Source of the DNA: Sulfurimicrobium sp031426915
GTDB taxonomy: Bacteria > Pseudomonadota > Gammaproteobacteria > Burkholderiales > Sulfuricellaceae
Assembly: GCA_031426915.1 (NCBI GenBank)
Contig: JASJPB010000013.1
Location: forward strand, 1-64,000
Direction of reading: 5' to 3'
DNA length: 64,000 nt
Shown here: positions 25,060 through 33,150 of the stretch, one piece after another
Layout of the letters: every line of letters starts with the position of its first letter
Numbering within the stretch: the first letter of the stretch is position 1
Notes under the pieces: generated by a model
Database searches by the model: none
Told to the model about the DNA's origin: nothing
Seen by the model: only the letters and a program-made list of their open reading frames with translations
Program-made: the position numbers and the translations under genes

Positions 25060-26214
25060 ATGCGTAAACTTTGGCTCATCTTCGCGCAAAGCGCAACCGT
25101 TGCCCTCGGCGTCCTGCTCGCGGCCTCGCTGATTCGTCCGGATTTGTTGCCTTGGCGTGGCGCAAGCAATGTTCTGGTTCAGGAAGTCGCGCCCCAGCAC
25201 GGGCCCCACAAACTGACGCCATTAAACAGCGCGGCAAAAAAAGCCATGCCTGCCGTGGTCAATATCTTCACCAGCAAGGAAGTGGCCGTCCCGCGCCACC
25301 CCCTGATGGACGATCCGATTTTCCGCCACTTCTTCGGCGAACGGCTGGATGCCGAGCCCCAGCGTCAATCCAGCCTGGGCTCGGGCGTGATCGTCAGCAA
25401 GGAAGGCTATATTCTGACCAATCACCATGTAGTGGAAGCCGCGGACGAGATCGAGGTCGCCCTCTCGGACGGGCGCACCACCACGGCAAAAGTCATCGGC
25501 ACCGATCCGGAAACCGATCTGGCGGTGGTCAGGATCAATCTGCCCAATCTTTCTGTCATTACCTTCGGCCGGGTGGAGGAAGCCGAGGTGGGGGATGTCG
25601 TGCTCGCCATCGGCAACCCGTTTGGCGTCGGCCAGACGGTCACCATGGGCATCATCGGCGCACTGGGGCGCAGCCACCTCGGCATCAACACCTACGAGAA
25701 TTTCATCCAGACCGATGCCGCCATCAACCCGGGCAATTCAGGCGGCGCGCTGGTGGACAGCAACGGCAACCTGATCGGCATCAACAGCGCGATTTTCTCC
25801 AAGTCCGGCGGCTCGCTGGGCATCGGCTTTGCCATCCCGGTTAGCCTGGCAAAACAGATCATGGAGCAGATCATTCAGGATGGCGCCGTTACCCGGGGCT
25901 GGATCGGGGTGGAAGTGCAGGACATCACGCCCGAACTGGCCGAATCCTTCAAGCTGCCCTCGTCCAGCGGCGCGCTGATCGCCGGCGTATTGCGAGGCGG
26001 GCCGGCGGACAAGGCGGGAGTCAAGCCGGGCGACATTCTGCAGGCGGTAAACGGTAAGCAGGTGGGGGATTCCTCGGCCATGCTGAACCAGATTTCCGGT
26101 CTCCCGCCCGGGAAACTGGCGGAGCTTAAAATCAGGCGCAACAAGTCCGAAGTGATGTTGCAGGTGAGCGTGGCCAAGCGGCCCAAGATGACACAGGATC
26201 TAGGGGGGAATTAA
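25060..26214 (+). CDS. degS: DegS/AlgW-like periplasmic serine protease with one PDZ domain
   Basis: A 384-residue trypsin-like protease. An N-terminal membrane anchor (KLWLIFAQSATVALGVLLAASL) starts at the chosen ATG. The catalytic triad is visible as TNHHVV, TDLAVV and GNSGGAL. A single PDZ domain spans about residues 280-370, so DegS/AlgW rather than DegP with two. DegS cleaves anti-sigma-E factors in the envelope stress response; that substrate is inferred. There is no Shine-Dalgarno for this start on the plus strand, since the upstream bases carry that of nif3 on the other strand. It converges with tatC, 24 bases apart. Confidence 0.9.
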   Translation: MRKLWLIFAQSATVALGVLLAASLIRPDLLPWRGASNVLVQEVAPQHGPHKLTPLNSAAKKAMPAVVNIFTSKEVAVPRHPLMDDPIFRHFFGERLDAEPQRQSSLGSGVIVSKEGYILTNHHVVEAADEIEVALSDGRTTTAKVIGTDPETDLAVVRINLPNLSVITFGRVEEAEVGDVVLAIGNPFGVGQTVTMGIIGALGRSHLGINTYENFIQTDAAINPGNSGGALVDSNGNLIGINSAIFSKSGGSLGIGFAIPVSLAKQIMEQIIQDGAVTRGWIGVEVQDITPELAESFKLPSSSGALIAGVLRGGPADKAGVKPGDILQAVNGKQVGDSSAMLNQISGLPPGKLAELKIRRNKSEVMLQVSVAKRPKMTQDLGGN

Positions 26215-26238
26215 TTCGCTCCGCGACGGGCTCGGCCG

Positions 26239-27060
26239 CTACTCGGTTTTTTCCTGCTTCGATTCGATGGCGTCGAGTTCACGTTCCATCTCGTCGTCGT
26301 CGAGGGGGCGGTAAGGCGCCTCTTCTTCTGCATCAGGCTTGGGCTTGGTAATGATTGCCGCAGCCACGATACCCGCCTCATACAGCAGCCACAGGGGCAT
26401 TGCCAGCATGAACTGGGACACCACATCAGGCGGCGTGAAAATAGCGCCGATCACGAAAGCGCCGACAATGACGTAAGAGCGTATTTCCCGCAGTTTCGCC
26501 ACGCTCACCACCCCCATCCGCACCAGAACAATCACCGCCACCGGCACCTCGAAGGTGATGCCGAAGGCCATGAACAGCGTCAGCACGAAATCCAGGTATT
26601 TGTTGATGTCGGTCATCACCGCCACGCCTTCCGGCGCAACCGATGACATGAAATGAAAAATGATCGGGAACACCGCGAAATAGGCAAAGGACATGCCGCA
26701 CAGGAACAACAGCGAGCTCACGATCACCAGCGGCCAGACCAGTTTTTTTTCATGGGCATAAAGACCCGGCGCAATAAAAGCCCAGGCCTGATATAGCACA
26801 TAGGGCAGGGAGATCAGGAACGCTGACATCATGGCGACTTTCATCGGCACGAAGAAAGGCGTGGTGACGTCGGTCGCGATCATCTGCCCGCCCTTGGGCA
26901 ACTCCGCCAGCAAGGGTTGCGCCAGAAGCGCATAGAGCTCCTGAGCGAAGGGGAACAAACACACGAAGACCGCTACCACCACCACAATGGCACGCACCAG
27001 GCGGGTGCGCAGCTCAATCAAGTGGGAAATAAAGGTTTCGCTAGGTTCTAAGGCGCTCAT
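26239..27060 (-). CDS. tatC: Twin-arginine translocase subunit TatC
   Basis: A 273-residue protein with six membrane helices. TatC landmarks are SHLIELRTRLVRA at the N-terminus (Glu of the signal-peptide site), FLISLPYVLYQAWAFIAPGLY and the periplasmic loop FHFMSSVAPEGV. The C-terminal 35 residues are acidic and cytoplasmic. With TatB it forms the receptor for folded proteins with twin-arginine signals. Last gene of the tatABC run, 22 bases after tatB. Confidence 0.96.
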   Translation of the reverse strand: MSALEPSETFISHLIELRTRLVRAIVVVVAVFVCLFPFAQELYALLAQPLLAELPKGGQMIATDVTTPFFVPMKVAMMSAFLISLPYVLYQAWAFIAPGLYAHEKKLVWPLVIVSSLLFLCGMSFAYFAVFPIIFHFMSSVAPEGVAVMTDINKYLDFVLTLFMAFGITFEVPVAVIVLVRMGVVSVAKLREIRSYVIVGAFVIGAIFTPPDVVSQFMLAMPLWLLYEAGIVAAAIITKPKPDAEEEAPYRPLDDDEMERELDAIESKQEKTE

Positions 27061-27082
27061 TGCCAGTCTTCCCCGGAAGGGA

Positions 27083-27541
27083 TCAGGTGTTCTTGTTCAA
27101 TATGGCTTGCGCGTCGGGAACCGGAGCCGTGACGGGCATATCCAGGCCCAGTTCCAGCTGCGGCGGGGGCGCCTCGACAACCGGCGGCGAAGGTTCCAAA
27201 GGTGTTGACTCGAGTGTGGCCGCATCCACGTGACGCGGCAATTCGACTATTTCGTGGACCTGTGCCGCGGCAGCTTGCAGCGCCTCGTTGCCCTGACGCA
27301 AATCCTGCGCCACGGAGTTCTCTATGGAATTCACCGCGGCGTGCATTTCATCCTGCAACTTCTTCAGTTCATCGGCATGAATCTCGCGATTGATGTCCGC
27401 CTTGACGTCGGCCACATAGCGCTGCATGCGGCCGAACAGAAGCCCGGCGGTACGCGCCACGCGCGGCAGGCGCTCCGGCCCGATTACGACCAAGGCAACA
27501 ATGCCGATCAACAGCAGTTCTGAAAATCCGATATCGAACAT
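27083..27541 (-). CDS. tatB: Twin-arginine translocase subunit TatB
   Basis: A 152-residue protein with the TatB opening MFDIGFSELLLIGIVALVVI, a GPERLPRVART hinge and an amphipathic helix, then a variable Pro/Glu-rich tail. Glu8 and the GPERLP motif separate it from TatA. It is placed between tatA and tatC on the minus strand with a 72-base gap before it. Confidence 0.95.
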   Translation of the reverse strand: MFDIGFSELLLIGIVALVVIGPERLPRVARTAGLLFGRMQRYVADVKADINREIHADELKKLQDEMHAAVNSIENSVAQDLRQGNEALQAAAAQVHEIVELPRHVDAATLESTPLEPSPPVVEAPPPQLELGLDMPVTAPVPDAQAILNKNT

Positions 27542-27613
27542 AGTGAGTGAAGCGTGAGGAGTGGAGAGTAAGGGGTTCGAGGCATGCCACGTCTCTCCCC
27601 TTACACCTTACTG

Positions 27614-27835
27614 CTACTCAGCCTTGGATTTTTCCTTGACTTCGCCTTCGATGGTCTGACCGGATGCCGGCGCCTCGACCTTGGGCGTGCCTTTTTCCTC
27701 TTCCTTGACGGCTTCCTTGAAGTTTTTCACTGCACCACCCAAATCCCCGCCCATGTTGCGCAGTTTCTTGGTGCCAAAAATCAACAGCACGATGACCAGA
27801 ACGATCAGCCAGTGCCAAATGCTAAAAGAACCCAT
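27614..27835 (-). CDS. tatA: Twin-arginine translocase subunit TatA
   Basis: A 73-residue protein: short N-terminus, one membrane helix (SIWHWLIVLVIVLLIFG), then the TatA motif FGTKKLRNMGGDLGGAVKNFK and a Lys/Glu-rich tail. It forms the pore-like oligomer of the Tat system. First gene of tatABC, 17 bases downstream of the hinT-like gene in the same direction. Confidence 0.95.
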   Translation of the reverse strand: MGSFSIWHWLIVLVIVLLIFGTKKLRNMGGDLGGAVKNFKEAVKEEEKGTPKVEAPASGQTIEGEVKEKSKAE

Positions 27836-27852
27836 GTTTTATCTCCAAAAGG

Positions 27853-28191
27853 TTAGGTACGCGGTATTGGCGTTTCGCCGCCAAACACATGTACATGCAA
27901 ATGAAACACTTCCTGCCCACCCTCGCGACCGGTGTTGATCATGGTCCGGAAACCATTATCGAGGCCGTGTTCCTTGGCCAGTTTCGGCGCCAGCAGCAAC
28001 ATTTTCCCCAATAGCGACTGGTGCACGGAGGTGCAGCGCTCCAGCGAATCGATGTGCTCCCTGGGAACGATCAGGAGATGCACCCGGGCAATAGGATGAA
28101 TATCGTGAAAGGCAATGAGATCATCATCTTCATACACCTTTTTGCTTGGAATCTGGTGTTTGACTATTTTACAGAAGACACAGTCCAACAT
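27853..28191 (-). CDS. hinT: HIT-family hydrolase (HinT-like)
   Basis: A 112-residue protein from ATG 28191, eight bases after AAGGAG; a GTG at 28200 would sit inside that spacing. It has the opening CVFCKIVKHQIPSKKVYEDD and the histidine triad HLHVHVFGG near the C-terminus. HinT proteins hydrolyse nucleoside phosphoramidates. It lies between hisE and tatA, as in many betaproteobacteria. Confidence 0.93.
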   Translation of the reverse strand: MLDCVFCKIVKHQIPSKKVYEDDDLIAFHDIHPIARVHLLIVPREHIDSLERCTSVHQSLLGKMLLLAPKLAKEHGLDNGFRTMINTGREGGQEVFHLHVHVFGGETPIPRT

Positions 28192-28298
28192 TTGACGCAC
28201 TCCTTAATCCCACTAATCAATGGACTTCACGGCTGTCCATTGGTTTCCGTCAAACTCGAATTTGCCGCACCAAAAGGCTACTCGTCCTTTGGACAGCC

Positions 28299-28473
28299 AG
28301 CCTACACTGAAAAGCTAGCCGCCATCCTGGCGCTGAGATTTTTAGTTCCGGCATAACCTGAAGGTTAGCCTACACTGAAAAGCTAGCCGCCATCCTGGCG
28401 CTGAGATTTTTAGTTCCGGCATAACCTGAAGGTTAGCCTGCACTGAAAAGCTAGCCGCCATCCTGGCGCCTAG
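28299..28473. repeat. Tandem repeat of a 68-base unit at the hisE 3' end
   Basis: Units begin at 28301, 28369 and 28437. The first two are virtually identical and the third is cut at about 28470. Each contains the last codons and stop of hisE (minus strand), so the gene end has been copied twice downstream. There are no spacers of varying sequence, which rules out a CRISPR array. The rest of the hisE-hinT gap (28192-28298) shows only a GGCTGTCC / GGACAGCC inverted repeat. Confidence 0.9.
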
Positions 28474-28774
28474 CTTTTTCAACCAACCCGGACAAGCCTT
28501 CACGCCGCGCCAGTTCCGCCAGTACGTCATCCGGATGCAGGCCCTGATGGGCCAGCAATACCATGCTGTGAAACCACAGGTCCGCCACTTCATACACCAG
28601 GTGCGTCTTGTCGCCGTCTTTTGCGGCAATAACCGTTTCCGTGGCTTCCTCGCCAATTTTCTTGAGAATGGAATCCAGACCCCTGGCGTACAGCTTGGCC
28701 ACATACGAGCTGTCGGGGTCCGCGTTCTTGCGACTCTCCAGGGTTTCGGCCAGGCGCGAGAGGATCTCGCTCAT
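28451..28774 (-). CDS. hisE: Phosphoribosyl-ATP pyrophosphatase HisE
   Basis: A 107-residue protein from ATG 28774, overlapping the hisI stop. It has the MazG-like helical fold of HisE: residues KKIGEEATETVIAAK and HLVYEVADLWFHSMVLL carry the E-x-x-E and E-x-x-D metal ligands. It converts PR-ATP to PR-AMP, step 2 of histidine synthesis. Its 3' end is repeated in tandem downstream. Confidence 0.95.
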   Translation of the reverse strand: MSEILSRLAETLESRKNADPDSSYVAKLYARGLDSILKKIGEEATETVIAAKDGDKTHLVYEVADLWFHSMVLLAHQGLHPDDVLAELARREGLSGLVEKARRQDGG

Positions 28775-29193
28775 TTTTCGCTCTGGTGCAGCAAGGCGGC
28801 CTGAGCCACGCGGTAGATTTCCGCCGGGTCTTTCAGCACCGGCTCCACCGACACCCACTCCCTGCCGTCCAGTTTCTGGAAGAAGCAGTTGTGACGTCCG
28901 GTGTGGCAAGCGATGCCGCCCACCTGTTCCACCTTGAGCAGGATCACGTCTTCGTCGCAATCCAGACGAACCTCATGCACCTTCTGCACATGGCTGGACT
29001 CCTCGCCCTTGTGCCACAGTTTCTTGCGCGAACGCGACCAGTACACCGCCTCACCGCTTTCCACCGTGCGTTTCAGCGCCTCGCGATTCATCCACGCCAC
29101 CATCAACACCGCGCCGCTATCCTTGTCCTGCGCGATGACCGGCACCAACCCGTCATGGGTCCAGTTGACTTTGTTTAACCAGGAATCCGTCAT
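28771..29193 (-). CDS. hisI: Phosphoribosyl-AMP cyclohydrolase HisI
   Basis: A 140-residue monofunctional HisI. It has VAWMNREALKRTVESGEAVYWSRSR, the metal-binding DCDED cluster and the Cys residues of GIACHTGRHNCFF. It opens the ring of PR-AMP, step 3. Separate from hisE, unlike the fused enterobacterial HisIE; the two genes overlap by four bases. It is three bases from hisF. Confidence 0.95.
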   Translation of the reverse strand: MTDSWLNKVNWTHDGLVPVIAQDKDSGAVLMVAWMNREALKRTVESGEAVYWSRSRKKLWHKGEESSHVQKVHEVRLDCDEDVILLKVEQVGGIACHTGRHNCFFQKLDGREWVSVEPVLKDPAEIYRVAQAALLHQSEK

Positions 29194-29196
29194 ATC

Positions 29197-29970
29197 TTAC
29201 AGTCTTACCTCAATGCCGTTCTTTGCCATGTGTTCCTTGGCCTGCCGCACCGTAAATTCGCCATAATGAAAAATGCTCGCCGCCAGCACCGCATCGGCAT
29301 GGCCCTTCTTGACCCCATCCACGAGATGGTCGAGATTACCCACCCCGCCACTGGCGATCACCGGAACGCTCACCGCGTCCGACACGGCTCGCGTCAGGTC
29401 GAGGTTGAAGCCAATCTTGGTGCCGTCACGATCCATGCTGGTGAGCAGGATTTCGCCCGCCCCCAGGGCTTCCATGTTCTTCGCCCATGCCACCGCATCC
29501 AGCCCCACGTCCTTGCGCCCGCCATGGGTAAACACGTGCCAGCGCAACGGCTCGCCTTCCCCTGACACCTGCTTGGCATCGATCGCCACCACGATGCACT
29601 GCGAACCGAAACGCGCCGAAGCATCCGCCACCAGTTGCGGGTTGGTCACCGCGGCGGTGTTGATGCTCACCTTGTCGGCGCCGGCATTGAGCAGGCGGCG
29701 TACATCATCAACGCTGCGCACCCCTCCGCCCACTGTGAGCGGAATGAACACCTGGGCCGCCACGGCCTCGATGATATGTTCGATGATGTCGCGCCCATCC
29801 GAACTGGCGGTGATGTCGAGAAAAGTCAGTTCATCCGCGCCCTGTTCGTCATAACGACGTGCAATCTCGACCGGGTCGCCCGCATCGCGCAAACCGACGA
29901 AGTTGACCCCCTTCACCACGCGGCCGGCGGTGACATCGAGACAGGGAATGATGCGTTTGGCCAGTCCCAT
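29197..29970 (-). CDS. hisF: Imidazole glycerol phosphate synthase cyclase subunit HisF
   Basis: A 257-residue TIM barrel. It opens with KRIIPCLDVTAGRVVKGVNF, containing the catalytic Asp; the second catalytic Asp is in LLTSMDRDGTKIGF, and the phosphate-binding loops are TVGGGVRS and IASGGVGN. It uses ammonia from HisH to make IGP and AICAR. It ends two bases from hisA, and the two barrels are homologous. Confidence 0.97.
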   Translation of the reverse strand: MGLAKRIIPCLDVTAGRVVKGVNFVGLRDAGDPVEIARRYDEQGADELTFLDITASSDGRDIIEHIIEAVAAQVFIPLTVGGGVRSVDDVRRLLNAGADKVSINTAAVTNPQLVADASARFGSQCIVVAIDAKQVSGEGEPLRWHVFTHGGRKDVGLDAVAWAKNMEALGAGEILLTSMDRDGTKIGFNLDLTRAVSDAVSVPVIASGGVGNLDHLVDGVKKGHADAVLAASIFHYGEFTVRQAKEHMAKNGIEVRL

Positions 29971-29971
29971 C

Positions 29972-30712
29972 CTAGACGCTCAATTCGTCAGCGAGTTTCT
30001 GCGCCGCGGCGAAATCCAGCGTGCCCTGATAAATGGCGCGCCCGGTAATGGCGCCCATGATGCCCTCGGACTCGACTTCGCACAGCTTGCGGATGTCGTC
30101 CAGATTAGTCAGCCCGCCGCTGGCGATCACCGGGATCGTTAGCGCCCGCGCCAGATTCACGGTGGCCTCGATGTTCACGCCTGACAGCATGCCATCGCGT
30201 CCGATGTCGGTATACACCACGGCGGCAACGCCGTAGTCCTCGAACTTCTTCGCCAGATCCACCACGTCGTGGCCGGTCATCTTGGACCAGCCATCCACTG
30301 CCACCTTGCCGTCCTTGGCATCCAGGCCGACGATGACCTGCCCCGGAAAGGCGTAGCAGGCCTCATGCAGAAAACCGGGATTCTTCACCGCCGCGGTGCC
30401 GAGGATGACATAGCTGATGCCGTCGTCGAGGTAGCGCTCGATAGTTGCCATGTCCCGTATGCCGCCGCCCAGTTGCACCGGGATTTCCGTTCCCATCTCT
30501 TTCACGATGGCACGAATGGCCTCTTCGTTCACCGGCTTGCCGGCAAAAGCGCCGTTGAGGTCTACCAGGTGCAGACGACGCCCACCCTGGTTAACCCAAT
30601 GACGGGCCATTTCCGCCGGATTCTCGGAAAAAATCGTGGCCGAATCCATCTCGCCCTGTTTCAGGCGCACGCATTGGCCGTCTTTCAAATCAATCGCAGG
30701 AATAACTAACAT
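29972..30712 (-). CDS. hisA: ProFAR isomerase HisA
   Basis: A 246-residue TIM barrel with LVIPAIDLKDGQCVRLKQGE (catalytic Asp8), the phosphate loop QLGGGIRD and VYTDIGRDGMLSG with the second Asp. It performs the Amadori rearrangement before HisF/HisH. It lies 32 bases after hisH and one base before hisF. Confidence 0.97.
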   Translation of the reverse strand: MLVIPAIDLKDGQCVRLKQGEMDSATIFSENPAEMARHWVNQGGRRLHLVDLNGAFAGKPVNEEAIRAIVKEMGTEIPVQLGGGIRDMATIERYLDDGISYVILGTAAVKNPGFLHEACYAFPGQVIVGLDAKDGKVAVDGWSKMTGHDVVDLAKKFEDYGVAAVVYTDIGRDGMLSGVNIEATVNLARALTIPVIASGGLTNLDDIRKLCEVESEGIMGAITGRAIYQGTLDFAAAQKLADELSV

Positions 30713-30744
30713 GGTAGGCGTCTTAGCTGGAAGTTAAGATTAAA

Positions 30745-31422
30745 TTATAGACAGGTGTCGGTACTGCAAGCATTCGACCGTGCCTGACCGTCCCACATAA
30801 CGAAATTGCCCAGCAGGGTCAGACCTGCCTCCTGGCTCTTTTCAGGATGGAACTGCACGGCAAATATATTATCCCGCGCCACCGCCGAGGTAAACGCAAA
30901 CGGATAAAGCGTGAAACCGCTCACCATATCCGGCTCACCCGCTTCGACATAATAACTGTGCACGAAATAAAAGCGCGAATCATTGGCGATTCCCGCCCAC
31001 ATCGGGTGTTGCGTCGCCTGATGCACCTCGTTCCAGCCCATGTGAGGCACCTTGAGTCGCTCACCCTTGTCGTCCACCATGGCTTGGACCGGGAAACGCA
31101 ACACTCTGCCGGGAAGAATGCTCAACCCGGCGGCATTACCTTCCTCGGAGGACTCAAACAGCGCCTGCATGCCCAGGCAAATACCCAGGAAAGGCTTGGT
31201 TTTCGCCGCGTCCAGCACGGCCTGGCGCAGGCCGCGTGCATCCAGCTCGCGGATGCAGTCCGGCATGGCGCCGACGCCCGGGAACACCACCCGGCCCGCC
31301 TTGGCAATCACGTCCGGATCGCTGGTTACGCAAATCTCCAGTGCCGGGGCAACATGCTCAAAAGCCTTGGAAACCGAGCGCAAATTGCCCATGCCATAGT
31401 CGATGATGGCGATATCAGCCAT
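30745..31422 (-). CDS. hisH: Imidazole glycerol phosphate synthase glutaminase subunit HisH
   Basis: A 225-residue class I glutamine amidotransferase. The triad is visible: Cys in FLGICLGMQALF, and His and Glu in VQFHPEKS near residue 200. The oxyanion region is PGVGAMPDC. It supplies ammonia to HisF. The C-terminal tail beyond the catalytic Glu (about 25 residues) is a little long for the family. It starts two bases after hisB. Confidence 0.96.
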   Translation of the reverse strand: MADIAIIDYGMGNLRSVSKAFEHVAPALEICVTSDPDVIAKAGRVVFPGVGAMPDCIRELDARGLRQAVLDAAKTKPFLGICLGMQALFESSEEGNAAGLSILPGRVLRFPVQAMVDDKGERLKVPHMGWNEVHQATQHPMWAGIANDSRFYFVHSYYVEAGEPDMVSGFTLYPFAFTSAVARDNIFAVQFHPEKSQEAGLTLLGNFVMWDGQARSNACSTDTCL

Positions 31423-31424
31423 GC

Positions 31425-32012
31425 TTACAAGCTTCCCTTGGTCGAAGGCATCACCCCGGCCATGCGCTCATCCGCCTCCACCGCCATGCGCAGGGCGCGG
31501 CCGAAGGCCTTGAACACCGTTTCCGCTTGGTGGTGCGCATTGACGCCGCGCAGGCAATCCACGTGCAGCGTCACGCCGGCATGGTTGACGAAGCCCTGGA
31601 AGAATTCGCGCACCAGATCGGCGTCAAATTCGCCGATGCGGGCACGCGTGAAATCCACCTCGAACACCAGCCCGGGCCGCCCGGACAAATCCAGCACCAC
31701 GCGCGACAAAGCCTCGTCCAGCGGCACGTAAGCATGGCCGTAACGGCGCACGCCCTTCTTGTCGCCGATCGCCTGGGCGAAAGCCTGACCCAGCGTGATG
31801 CCGATGTCTTCCACCGTGTGGTGGGCGTCGATATGCAGGTCGCCCTTGGCGGTCACTTCCATATCCATCAGCCCATGGCGGGCGATCTGGTCCAGCATAT
31901 GGTCGAGGAAAGGCACGCCGCTGGCCAGCTTTGCCTGGCCGCTGCCGTCGAGATTGAGTGTGACGCTTACCTGGGTTTCCAGGGTGTTGCGGGTGATTTG
32001 GGCTGTGCGCAT
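31425..32012 (-). CDS. hisB: Imidazoleglycerol-phosphate dehydratase HisB
   Basis: A 195-residue monofunctional dehydratase from ATG 32012; an ATG at 32042 only adds a non-conserved stretch. The di-manganese motifs are present: FLDHMLDQIARHG, DLHIDAHHTVEDIGITLG, and HVDCLRGVNAHHQAE. It removes water from IGP, step 6. No HisB-type phosphatase domain is fused. Confidence 0.96.
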   Translation of the reverse strand: MRTAQITRNTLETQVSVTLNLDGSGQAKLASGVPFLDHMLDQIARHGLMDMEVTAKGDLHIDAHHTVEDIGITLGQAFAQAIGDKKGVRRYGHAYVPLDEALSRVVLDLSGRPGLVFEVDFTRARIGEFDADLVREFFQGFVNHAGVTLHVDCLRGVNAHHQAETVFKAFGRALRMAVEADERMAGVMPSTKGSL

Positions 32013-32078
32013 AGGATTAAAGTCGCAGAAAATACCGTCCATTCTAACCCAGGAGTTTCCTGGCTTAAAGAAAATCGC

Positions 32079-33143
32079 TCAGGCCGACAGTATCTCCCTC
32101 AGCGCCATGATCAGCACATCGCACTGCGTATCCGTCCCAACCGTAATGCGCATGAAGGGCGCGATACGCGCCGGATTCCGGAAATGGCGCACGATGATGC
32201 TGCGTTCGCGCAGCCTGGAGGTGAGTTCCGCGCCATCGTGTTGCGCATGGCGGGCAAAGATGAAGTTGGCGGCGGAGGGCAGCACTTCGAAGCCCAGCGT
32301 TTCGAGTTCGGCCACCAGACGGGTGCGGGTGGCGATGACCTTGCGGCAGGTATCCGCGAAGTATTCACTGTCCTCGATGGCGGCTGCCGCACCGGCCTGG
32401 GCGAAGCGATCCAGCGGGTAGGAGTTGAAGCTGTCCTTGACCCGGTTGAGCGCTTCGATAAGGTCGGGATGTCCGATCGCATAACCCACCCGCAGGCCGG
32501 CAAGCGAGCGGGATTTGGACAGGGTGTGCACCACCAGCAACTGCGGATAACCGCCTACCAGCGCAACCGCCGATTCGCCGCCGAAGTCGATGTAGGCCTC
32601 GTCGATCACCACCACCGAGTCAGGATTCGCTTGCAGCAAGCGTTCGATTTCAGACAGGGCCAGCGGCCGCCCGGTGGGCGCATTGGGATTGGGGAAGATG
32701 ATGCCGCCATTGGGCTTGATGTAATCGTCGACGCGGATTTCGAATGATTCCGTGAGAGGAATCTGCTCGAATGTGACACCGTACAGGCCGCAATACACAG
32801 GGTAAAAGCTGTAAGTGATGTCCGGGAACAGCAGCGGCGCATCGTGCCTGAGCAACGCCTGAAACGTATGCGCCAGCACCTCGTCCGAACCGTTGCCGAC
32901 GAACACGTTGGCCGGGGTCACGCCGTAAAAGGCGGCGATGGCCTCACGCAGACGATCCGAGGCGGGATCGGGATACAGACGCAGGCTGTCGCCCACTTCG
33001 CCGCGCAACGCTGCCAGCGCCTTGGGGCTCGGCGGATATGGGTTCTCGTTGGTATTGAGCTTTACCAGGTTGGGCAGCTTGGGCTGCTCGCCCGGCACAT
33101 AGGGTGTCAGGCCGTGGACCACGGCGCTCCAGAAACGACTCAT
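32079..33143 (-). CDS. hisC: Histidinol-phosphate aminotransferase HisC
   Basis: A 354-residue fold-type I PLP enzyme from ATG 33143, seven bases after hisD. It has KLNTNENPYPPSP near the N-terminus, FPNPNAPTGRPL, and the PLP lysine in HTLSKSRSLAGLRVGY. It transaminates imidazole acetol phosphate. A gap of 66 bases to hisB is the largest within this part of the operon. Confidence 0.96.
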   Translation of the reverse strand: MSRFWSAVVHGLTPYVPGEQPKLPNLVKLNTNENPYPPSPKALAALRGEVGDSLRLYPDPASDRLREAIAAFYGVTPANVFVGNGSDEVLAHTFQALLRHDAPLLFPDITYSFYPVYCGLYGVTFEQIPLTESFEIRVDDYIKPNGGIIFPNPNAPTGRPLALSEIERLLQANPDSVVVIDEAYIDFGGESAVALVGGYPQLLVVHTLSKSRSLAGLRVGYAIGHPDLIEALNRVKDSFNSYPLDRFAQAGAAAAIEDSEYFADTCRKVIATRTRLVAELETLGFEVLPSAANFIFARHAQHDGAELTSRLRERSIIVRHFRNPARIAPFMRITVGTDTQCDVLIMALREILSA

Positions 33144-33150
33144 GGCAGGG

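Noticed and set aside
28299..28473. CRISPR array
   Set aside because: Units are 68 bases, directly adjoining, with no variable spacers, and each carries the end of hisE; no cas genes are in the window.
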